Source of the DNA: Pseudomonadota bacterium
Lineage (GTDB): Bacteria > Pseudomonadota > Alphaproteobacteria > Rhizobiales > Xanthobacteraceae
DNA length: 13,829 nucleotides
Direction of reading: 5' to 3'
Assembly (NCBI GenBank): GCA_963205465.1
Contig: CAUJKG010000081.1
Span: 1-13,829 of the forward strand
Each line of letters starts with the position of its first letter. Positions within the stretch are counted from its first letter, which is position 1. A program made the position numbers and the translations under genes. Below the pieces are notes generated by a model, which saw only the letters and a program-made list of their open reading frames with translations, did no database searches and was not told the DNA's origin. This document shows positions 1 to 5,464 of this stretch, piece by piece.

Positions 1-1
1 G

Positions 2-202
2 AGCGTGCGGCTTCCGGACGGCCTGCCCGAATGGCAGCAACATCTGCTCACCGATCCGCAGACCTCAGGCGGCCTGCTGATTTCCTGCGCGGCCGCATCG
101 GCCGCACGGATTCTCAAGCAAATTCAGGATGCAGGCTATCCGGCGGCGCGGATCATCGGCAGCGTCGAGGCAGGTGCGCCGGAAGTGCGCGTGAAAGGCT
201 GA
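2..202 (+). CDS. selD: Selenophosphate synthetase SelD, C-terminal fragment (5' end outside window)
   Basis: SelD makes selenophosphate from selenide and ATP in the cytoplasm; SelA uses it as selenium donor. Only the last 66 codons are present, the frame being open to the left edge. The visible part holds the family's C-terminal signature DPQTSGGLL, followed by a short alpha/beta tail ending IIGSVEAGAPEVRVKG and a TGA at 200-202. A GTG at position 5 is simply an internal codon, since intact SelD is about 350 residues. The gene runs opposite to the rest of the selenium operon and its stop lies 7 bases from the stop of the convergent lipoyl-carrier gene. The identification rests on the signature plus the selA, selB and selC neighbours. 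The catalytic N-terminal Cys/Sec region is outside the window, so whether this SelD is itself a selenoprotein cannot be seen. Confidence 0.93.
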   Translation, partial: SVRLPDGLPEWQQHLLTDPQTSGGLLISCAAASAARILKQIQDAGYPAARIIGSVEAGAPEVRVKG

Positions 203-209
203 GGTCTTT

Positions 210-644
210 TCAGCACCCGGGCCAGGCTTCGCCTTCCATCCACGCTTCATAGGCGGGCGCGATCGCGTCACCGGTAACAAGCCCGTCTTTCCAGTCGCCT
301 GCGTCAGGCTGGACCATGAGCAGCCAGCCCGCGCTGTAGCAGTCTTCGTTCACCATCGCGGGACGCTTCATTGCGGCTTCGTTCACGGAGACGACCCTGC
401 CCTCGAACGCCGCGCGTACGGAGCCAATCCATTTTGCGCTCTCGACGGTCGCGAACGCTTTGCCTTTTTCGAACGAGATCCCAGCGCGCTTCGGCGAAAA
501 CACGATCACTTCGCGCGCAAGCGCCACGCCGACGACCGTCATTCCCGCTCTTACGAGACCGTCGTCCGCGGGAGCATACCAGACGTGATGCTTCACATCG
601 TAGAACAGCGCATCGGGAAAATTGCAGCCACGAACAATCGGCAC
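210..644 (-). CDS. GcvH-like lipoyl-carrier protein
   Basis: This 144-residue protein has the glycine-cleavage H-protein / lipoyl-carrier fold. The HVWYAP stretch near residues 20-25 matches the EHEW region of GcvH. VESAK at 67-71 matches the lipoylation site of GcvH (ESVKA), so Lys71 is the predicted lipoyl attachment point. EGRVVSVN at 81-88 and NEDCYSAGWL at 99-108 match the following conserved strands. The frame is open further upstream, but I start at the GTG at 642-644 because an AGGAA ribosome site lies 8 bases before it; earlier starts would intrude deeply into the upstream gene. It lies 11 bases after the DsrE-like gene and is last in the operon. No other glycine-cleavage genes are visible, so the role is probably not glycine catabolism. 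Cysteines at 7, 102 and 144 are additional potential redox or carrier sites. A comparison to LbpA of sulfur-oxidising (sHdr) systems is inference. Confidence 0.82.
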   Translation of the reverse strand: MPIVRGCNFPDALFYDVKHHVWYAPADDGLVRAGMTVVGVALAREVIVFSPKRAGISFEKGKAFATVESAKWIGSVRAAFEGRVVSVNEAAMKRPAMVNEDCYSAGWLLMVQPDAGDWKDGLVTGDAIAPAYEAWMEGEAWPGC

Positions 645-655
645 GAGATCGATTC

Positions 656-1033
656 CTAATATGTCAGCACGCGATATTCGTCGCCCATCAGGCGCTCGAT
701 CATATCCGCGGTACCCATCATGCCACTGCATTCAGGAATGAGATCGGCGTCCGTTGCGTCGAACAGATCGAGGTTGGCCGGGCACGCCCAGAACCGCGCG
801 CCATGATCGCGCGCTTCCTTGATCCAGTCGTAAACGGTTTTGGGATGGCCCGGCTTTACGTGCAGTTTTTCGGCAACGCCTTTGAGCATCAGCTTGCCTG
901 CAGTCGCGGCGCAAATGATATCGACTTCGTAATCCATCGCAGCGGCAACCGCCGCATGATAGAAAGGCGCTGCCAGTTCTTCACCGTTGCGCGGATCTGT
1001 ATTGACGAGCACGACCAGAAGCCTGCGTTTCAT
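656..1033 (-). CDS. DsrE/DsrF-like sulfurtransferase-family protein
   Basis: A 125-residue single-domain protein with the look of the DsrE/F-like family. It has an N-terminal strand (RRLLVVLVNTDP), a helix with EELAAPFYHAAVAAAM, a second strand VDIICAAT, and a central FWACPANLDLF segment. Cys84 there lies where family members carry their persulfide-forming cysteine. Further cysteines are Cys41 and Cys102. Family members act as small cytoplasmic carriers of sulfane sulfur, and some act as redox sensors. The ATG at 1031-1033 overlaps the stop of the lipoate ligase gene as ATGA, and the lipoyl-carrier gene follows after 11 bases, so the three are probably co-translated. A function in sulfur or selenium transfer is inferred from family and neighbours. 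The fold assignment is from pattern, not a profile search. Confidence 0.72.
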   Translation of the reverse strand: MKRRLLVVLVNTDPRNGEELAAPFYHAAVAAAMDYEVDIICAATAGKLMLKGVAEKLHVKPGHPKTVYDWIKEARDHGARFWACPANLDLFDATDADLIPECSGMMGTADMIERLMGDEYRVLTY

Positions 1034-1764
1034 GCCGCTACCTGCTCCGGAAACGTAACCGATGCCAGCCCGGCTTCGGATGCGAGCAATTCGTTCTGCA
1101 GCCCAATTTCATCGGGAGATAACGCGCCGCTTTCAAGTGGACGGCCAAGCGCTTTGCCCACTGCCTGCGCGAACAGATCTTCCACCTGTTCGATGGTAAC
1201 GGGGCTTTCCGCAAGGGCAGACACCGTCGTCACGCGATCCGCAAGACCGGGAATTCTCAGAATATCGCCCATGACCATTACATCAGGAGAAACCATCAGC
1301 GAGCCCTGATAGAGCAGCGTCGAGCCGTGGGAAAAACCGCTCGCCCCGAACAATTTCTTTCCGCCTGCAACGACGTCGTTGTCCGGGCGAAATTCCGCCG
1401 ACACGCCAAGTCTGGCAAGCTCGCGCGCAATCGAACTGCACACCCGCGCCGGCAGCGTCGCGGTGCTTATGCCATCCTTTGCGGTAATCACGAGATCGAA
1501 GGTCATCACCCCCGCATCCATGTAAATCGCTCCGCCGCCGGTAATGCGGCGCGCAACTTCGATGTTCCGGCTTTGGCAAAGAGCGAGATCAACTGCTTCT
1601 CCGGCACGCTGATTGCGGCCGAGCAGCACGCATTCCGGATAGCGATAGACGCGAAGCGTATCGTAGATTTTTCCGGCATCGTGCAACTCCACCATCGCGG
1701 CGGTCAGTGCAACATTGCCACGCCCGCCGAACCCCGCGTCGCGGATCAGGCGAAGTGCAGTCAT
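1030..1764 (-). CDS. Small lipoate-protein ligase (LplA/BPL-LplA-LipB superfamily)
   Basis: A 244-residue enzyme expected to attach lipoate or octanoate to a carrier lysine. Diagnostic motifs are RRITGGGAIYMDAG at about 72-85, matching the RR.SGGGAV nucleotide/lipoate-binding motif of LplA, and GGKKLFGAS at about 134-142, matching the catalytic-lysine motif (here Lys137). A TLLYQGSLMV strand follows, as in LplA. It is much shorter than E. coli LplA (338 residues), lacking its separate C-terminal domain. Small ligases of this kind occur in other lineages, sometimes with a separate second subunit. The frame extends upstream to 1947, but the true start is the ATG at 1762-1764, which overlaps the previous stop as ATGA and follows a GAGGAA site. 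The obvious substrate is the GcvH-like protein encoded two genes later. A dedicated carrier/ligase pair is inferred from context. Confidence 0.82.
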   Translation of the reverse strand: MTALRLIRDAGFGGRGNVALTAAMVELHDAGKIYDTLRVYRYPECVLLGRNQRAGEAVDLALCQSRNIEVARRITGGGAIYMDAGVMTFDLVITAKDGISTATLPARVCSSIARELARLGVSAEFRPDNDVVAGGKKLFGASGFSHGSTLLYQGSLMVSPDVMVMGDILRIPGLADRVTTVSALAESPVTIEQVEDLFAQAVGKALGRPLESGALSPDEIGLQNELLASEAGLASVTFPEQVAA

Positions 1765-2153
1765 TGCGGCTGGACTTCCTCGATCTTGAGCCGCCTGCCC
1801 CATTTGTCGAAAAAGTGGCCTTCGTTCAGGACCATCCGGTCTTCCACGATCCGCTTTTCGAGCGCACGCAATTCGCTTCGCGCAAACTCGTCCGCGAGCG
1901 GCCCGCCCTCGCTGTCGCGAAGCGGCATAACCATCGCGCCATCCCATTTCACGTTCGCGCCACGCATCATCGAGCTAAAGGCAAGCCAATCGACCTTATC
2001 GCCGATGACGTGGAAATAAGTCGAGCGCAGCGGCGTCACTTCGAGGCCGCCGATCGAGACCAGCACTACCAGCGCAGTAAAATGACCGGCATCGCGAAAT
2101 TCCTCCGCGATCCAGTGATTGAACTCGGCCGCACGATCACGAGACTTCGACAA
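1761..2153 (-). CDS. Unrecognised 130-residue protein in the lipoate/DsrE cassette
   Basis: I do not recognise this family. The predicted protein has no signal peptide, clear membrane segment or cysteine cluster. It has a central hydrophobic strand region (about 24-40, HFTALVVLVSIGG), a mixed region LRSTYFHVIGDKVDWLAFSSMM, and a charged helical C-terminal part rich in Arg/Glu ending KIEEVQPQ. The start is taken as the TTG at 2151-2153, because GGAG lies 7 bases before it at 2161-2164 and no better codon follows before the conserved-looking body. It overlaps the upstream gene by 17 bases and shares ATGA with the downstream ligase. Tight coupling on both sides and codon use like its neighbours argue that it is real and works with the ligase, DsrE-like and lipoyl-carrier proteins. 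No function is proposed. Confidence 0.7.
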   Translation of the reverse strand: MSKSRDRAAEFNHWIAEEFRDAGHFTALVVLVSIGGLEVTPLRSTYFHVIGDKVDWLAFSSMMRGANVKWDGAMVMPLRDSEGGPLADEFARSELRALEKRIVEDRMVLNEGHFFDKWGRRLKIEEVQPQ

Positions 2154-2601
2154 GCGGAAGCTCCGGAATTTCCTGCTGCATCAAGGTGAGAAATGCCGCT
2201 TCGCGGTTCTGCCCGAACCATTCTTCGAAGGCTGCCAGCTCTTTCGAAACATTCGCGGCATCCTGCGCGCTCGCTTCCGGTTTTGACGCAGCCCAGAGCG
2301 CGAGCGTAACCGGCTCGAATCTCGCCACGACCTCGCGCTGCGACTGGCTGCCTCCGGTCCAGTTCACTTCGATTAGAAACGCGGAAGCCCCTTGTGCCTT
2401 TGCATCATCCTCGTCTTTTGCAGCCGACACCGCCGCGCCGATCGCTTTGATAAGATTCAGACGCCGGAACGCAAAGGCGCGCTCTTCCTCGAGTTCACGC
2501 ATCCGTTTCGAGATGTTGTTCCGGAACTCGTCCTCGGCCGCATTCGCGGCACGCGCCTGACGATCGAGGTCGTCGAAGTATTTGGTTAGATGCTCGCTCA
2601 C
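2137..2601 (-). CDS. Unrecognised 154-residue protein following selB/selC
   Basis: I do not recognise this protein. The first 60 or so residues are strongly charged and helical (DDLDRQARAANAAEDEF, then KRMRELEEERAFAFRRLN) and could form a coiled coil. The middle contains a strand-like segment ASAFLIEVNWTGG followed by VVARFEPVTLALW. The end is another acidic helix with EEWFGQNREAAF. There are no cysteines, signal peptide or membrane segment. The GTG start at 2599-2601 overlaps the selB stop as GTGA. A GGAG ribosome site at 2611-2614 lies in the 20 bases left between the tRNA-Sec CCA end and this start. That makes it the first message gene after selC. It overlaps the next unknown gene by 17 bases. 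It could be an accessory of the selenium or the lipoate part of the operon; the sequence does not decide. Confidence 0.7.
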   Translation of the reverse strand: MSEHLTKYFDDLDRQARAANAAEDEFRNNISKRMRELEEERAFAFRRLNLIKAIGAAVSAAKDEDDAKAQGASAFLIEVNWTGGSQSQREVVARFEPVTLALWAASKPEASAQDAANVSKELAAFEEWFGQNREAAFLTLMQQEIPELPLVEVS

Positions 2602-4676
2602 CGAACGTTGCTCCGTTGGTCTGGCGGAAGAGAATGGGAGTCGAACCCACCAAGGACCGGCTCGCGGCCCTTCCCGGATTTGAAGTCCGGACGCCCCACC
2701 GGGGACGATGCTCTTCCAATCACTGATGCCGCGCCGGGTTCATCTCCGCCGACGCGACGAAACAGATCGAGACGGTGCTTGTTGATGCGCCGCAAGTCGC
2801 CGCGGCGGATCGTAACACCGTGCCGGTCGAAAAACTCCAATATTTGAATCGCAACTTTGCGGCCGTTGTCCAGCCGGTCGCGAAGCTGGGCGGCATTGAA
2901 ACTGCCGTCCTCAATCTTCGCTGCAACGTCGCAGCATATTTCCACCATCTCGGCGACGGTGCCGCGCAGGAAGAAATGATCATGCGCTACTTCATCGACT
3001 TTACCCATCCGCGATAACACTTTGAATAATCTGCGGATTTCAGTTTCTTTGACGGCCAGAACGGTAGCGATGTCGCGCACCCGCGGCGGTCGGAAGCGTT
3101 CTTTGCCCCCGATCATGGGCTCTATCTTTTTCCACAGCGCGTCGTCCTGCGGCGTCAGCCGCACTTCATGTGCAGCGAGCCTCACCCACGCGCCGTCGAG
3201 CGCAATTTCCTTGCCTCGTGCGAGACCTTCCAGCACGGCGGAGAACGCCGCCGCCGGGAGGCGCGGCTCCATCAGCATGCGTAGACGCTCAAAGCCGATT
3301 CCGGCGAGATCCGGGTTCTCTTTGTGATAGCGCTCGAGCGCCGCCAGGATCGCCTGCTTGAGCCGCGTCCAGTTCGACAGCGACAGCACAAGCTCGGACT
3401 TCGGCGTCGCAAGCCGCACGATCTCCACCTGCTCGGTCAGGCGGCTGATCTCCTGCGCACCCAACGCCCGGTCGCGGGTGAATGCCGTGAGTTCGACATA
3501 ACCCGGCGCCTGTTCGAGCAGCGCGGCCAGCGCTTCGTCTGCGCGAGACTTTGCCTGCGAGCGAAGCTGCGCGATACGCTCAGAGGTGCGCCGCTTGCGG
3601 GACGGCGCGCGCAGATCGAGAAACCGCCCGCCCGCGATGGTACGCTGGGCGGTGGTATCGCGAAGCACGAAACGGTCGCCGGTCGCGGCAGCGATCGGTT
3701 GCTCCAGGACCAGTTGAACCAGCGACTCCTGCCCCGGAGCGGCCGGTTCGTCCTTTAAAAGCACGACCCGCGCACCCACTTCCGACGACGCGTGATGGAG
3801 CCGCACCGGCATCCATTGCGTCAGCGGCTTCTGTTCGGACGGCAACACGCGGACCGACACATCGATGCGATCCGTGGGGGCGTGAAGGCCCGGGTCCATC
3901 ACGACGTCGCCGCGCGAGATCGCTTCCTTGGTGATTTTCTCACCCGCGAGATTGAGCGCGCAGCGATCGCCGGCGATGCCGTATTCGGCGGGCTTGTTCT
4001 GCGCGTGGATAGCGCGCACGCGCGCGGTCAATCCCGACGGACTGATGACGACCGGATCGCCAACCGCAACCCGGCCGGAGAGTACCGTTCCAGTGACGAC
4101 CGTGCCGGCGCCGGGAAGCGTGAACGAGCGGTCGACCGCGAGCCGGAAACGGCCGGCCGCTGGCCGCCTTTCAACTGCAGCGGCCGCGAAAAAGAGTTTT
4201 GCGCGCAGCTCGTCGATGCCTTCACCGGTAATGCTCGAAACCGCAACGATTTCCGCATCTCTCAAGCCCGTCGGCGCGATGGTGTTCGCAACCTGTATCT
4301 TCACTTCGGCGAGCCGCTCGGGGCTCACCATATCGGCTTTGGTGATGGCGACGATGCCGCGCTCGACGCCCAGAAGATCGACAATCGCGAGATGCTCGGC
4401 CGTTTGCGGCATCACGCCATCGTCCGCCGCCACCACGAGCAGCACGAAATCGATGCCGGTCGCGCCCGCAAGCATGTTGTGGACAAACTTTTCGTGACCC
4501 GGAACATCGACGAAGCCAAGCGTGGTGTCGTCGATCCCCGGCAGATAGGCGAAGCCGAGATCGATCGAAATGCCGCGCTTCTTCTCTTCTTTCAGCCGGT
4601 CGGTATCGATGCCGGTCAGCACGCGAACCAGCGACGTCTTGCCGTGATCGATATGTCCCGCGGTGCCGATGATCAT
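2598..4676 (-). CDS. selB: Selenocysteine-specific elongation factor SelB
   Basis: SelB is the GTPase that brings Sec-tRNA-Sec to UGA codons marked by a SECIS hairpin. The G1 loop GHIDHGKT is at residues 7-14, DVPGHE is the G3 motif and TKAD the G4 motif. EF-Tu-like beta-barrel domains follow, e.g. the GAGTVVTGTV segment. A long C-terminal winged-helix region (about 400-650) then ends DLRRINKHRLDLFRR and should contact the SECIS RNA. The ATG at 4674-4676 overlaps the upstream stop as ATGA. The frame gives 692 residues, longer than E. coli SelB (614). The last 39 residues, 654 onward, are translated from the tRNA-Sec gene and its trailer, and the TGA at 2598-2600 overlaps the next GTG. The functional core probably ends near residue 650. 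Whether the tail is ever made in full depends on RNA processing at selC. Confidence 0.96.
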   Translation of the reverse strand: MIIGTAGHIDHGKTSLVRVLTGIDTDRLKEEKKRGISIDLGFAYLPGIDDTTLGFVDVPGHEKFVHNMLAGATGIDFVLLVVAADDGVMPQTAEHLAIVDLLGVERGIVAITKADMVSPERLAEVKIQVANTIAPTGLRDAEIVAVSSITGEGIDELRAKLFFAAAAVERRPAAGRFRLAVDRSFTLPGAGTVVTGTVLSGRVAVGDPVVISPSGLTARVRAIHAQNKPAEYGIAGDRCALNLAGEKITKEAISRGDVVMDPGLHAPTDRIDVSVRVLPSEQKPLTQWMPVRLHHASSEVGARVVLLKDEPAAPGQESLVQLVLEQPIAAATGDRFVLRDTTAQRTIAGGRFLDLRAPSRKRRTSERIAQLRSQAKSRADEALAALLEQAPGYVELTAFTRDRALGAQEISRLTEQVEIVRLATPKSELVLSLSNWTRLKQAILAALERYHKENPDLAGIGFERLRMLMEPRLPAAAFSAVLEGLARGKEIALDGAWVRLAAHEVRLTPQDDALWKKIEPMIGGKERFRPPRVRDIATVLAVKETEIRRLFKVLSRMGKVDEVAHDHFFLRGTVAEMVEICCDVAAKIEDGSFNAAQLRDRLDNGRKVAIQILEFFDRHGVTIRRGDLRRINKHRLDLFRRVGGDEPGAASVIGRASSPVGRPDFKSGKGREPVLGGFDSHSLPPDQRSNVR
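2611..2614 (-). promoter_or_regulatory. Ribosome binding site between tRNA-Sec and the next gene
   Basis: GGAG on the minus strand, 9 bases before the GTG at 2599-2601 and only a few bases after the CCA of selC (2622-2624). It supports the GTG start. It also means that a message cut at the tRNA 3' end would still keep a usable initiation site for the downstream genes. Confidence 0.5.
2622..2717 (-). tRNA. selC: tRNA-Sec (anticodon UCA), overlapping the selB frame
   Basis: A 96-base tRNA for selenocysteine, including an encoded CCA at 2622-2624. Seven acceptor pairs GGAAGAG/CTCTTCC are perfect; an eighth pair expected in bacterial tRNA-Sec appears as a C/U mismatch. The anticodon stem is CCGGA/TCCGG around loop CTTCAAA, with anticodon TCA at 2681-2683. 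The long variable arm folds as an 8-pair stem AAGGGCCG/CGGTCCTT, one pair being G-U, as expected for this tRNA class. The T loop is TTCGACT. Length and sequence follow E. coli selC (95 bases) closely. The whole gene lies in the sense direction within the open frame of selB, occupying exactly 32 codons of it, and the next gene starts 20 bases downstream. It is charged with serine and then converted by SelA and carried by SelB, both encoded just upstream. Confidence 0.97.
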
Positions 4677-5464
4677 GATACCGGCTCCGGCAGGGGCATT
4701 TCCGCGAGCTTCTTCGCGCGCTCCTTATCGTAGTCGTTCATGGACGCGCGCACCGGATCGATGAACGGAGTTGCGAGCTGGCTGCCGCCATATTGCCCGC
4801 GCAGAAGCCACATCAAGGCGGATACAGGATCGCGCGCCACGCCCGCGCCGAGATGATAAGCCGCGCCGAGCATAGCCTGCGCGTCGGCGTCCCCGCGAGC
4901 CGCGGCCTTGTCCCACCACGTCACCGCCTGCACCGGATCGCGCTCGACTCCGAGCGCGTTGTGATAAATCAGGCCGAGCCGGGTCATCGAGGCGGCATTG
5001 CCCTGTGCTGCCGCCAATTCCGCGAGCCGTTTCGATTCCACGAAGTCAGGCGAAATGATCTCCCCTTCCAAAAGCATCCAGGACAACATGTCCTGCGCCG
5101 CAGCGTCTCCTTGTGCAGCAGACGCACGGTAGAGCTCGCTGGCCTTGGCCGCGTTCTCCTCGACGCCTTCTCCCTTGAAATAGGCGGCGGCAAGATTGCG
5201 CTGGCCAGCCGGATCTCCGTTCTCAGCGGCAAGCGTCAACCACTTGATAGCAAGTGCGGGGTCGCGCTCAACACCAAGGCCTTCCGCGAAGCAGGCACCG
5301 ACATTGTTCTGCGCGCGCGGCACGCCCTGCTGCGCGAGCGGCCCCCAGATGGAAAGTGCGGTTTCGTAATCGCCCGCCTGCGACGCCTGAAAGGCGGCCG
5401 CCATCTGCTCGGCGACCGAAGTGCCGGCGGCTTCCGTTTGCACTTTCTTGGCAAACCAACCCAT
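4673..5464 (-). CDS. Sel1-repeat (TPR-like) protein between selA and selB
   Basis: A protein of about 263 residues built of Sel1-like helical repeats. Clear repeat units are AQNNVGACFAEGLGVERDPALAIKWL, then QRNLAAAYFKGEGVEENAAKASELY, MTRLGLIYHNALGVERDPVQAVTWW and AQAMLGAAYHLGAGVARDPVSALMWL (each quoted piece split for brevity as LGxxYxxGxGVxxDxxxAxxWL). Such solenoids are protein-interaction scaffolds. The name Sel1 comes from a worm gene and has nothing to do with selenium. Two start codons sit side by side: GTG at 5465-5467 and ATG at 5462-5464. I prefer the ATG, which shares TGATG with the selA stop and lies 8 bases after GGAGA. No convincing signal peptide is seen (start MGWFAKKVQ), so it is probably cytoplasmic. 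Its place between selA and selB suggests a role in FDH expression or assembly, but this is inference. Confidence 0.88.
   Translation of the reverse strand: MGWFAKKVQTEAAGTSVAEQMAAAFQASQAGDYETALSIWGPLAQQGVPRAQNNVGACFAEGLGVERDPALAIKWLTLAAENGDPAGQRNLAAAYFKGEGVEENAAKASELYRASAAQGDAAAQDMLSWMLLEGEIISPDFVESKRLAELAAAQGNAASMTRLGLIYHNALGVERDPVQAVTWWDKAAARGDADAQAMLGAAYHLGAGVARDPVSALMWLLRGQYGGSQLATPFIDPVRASMNDYDKERAKKLAEMPLPEPVS

Noticed and set aside
195..215. Terminator between selD and the lipoyl-carrier gene
   Set aside because: Only a 5-pair GCTGA/TCAGC stem with no proper T run on either side; too weak to call.
371..1309. Long plus-strand open frame opposite the DsrE-like and ligase genes
   Set aside because: Arg/Ser-rich shadow of well-supported minus-strand genes; no family motifs.
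3792..4733. Long plus-strand open frame opposite selB
   Set aside because: Composition typical of the antisense of a GC-rich gene, with no recognisable domain; selB is certain on the other strand.
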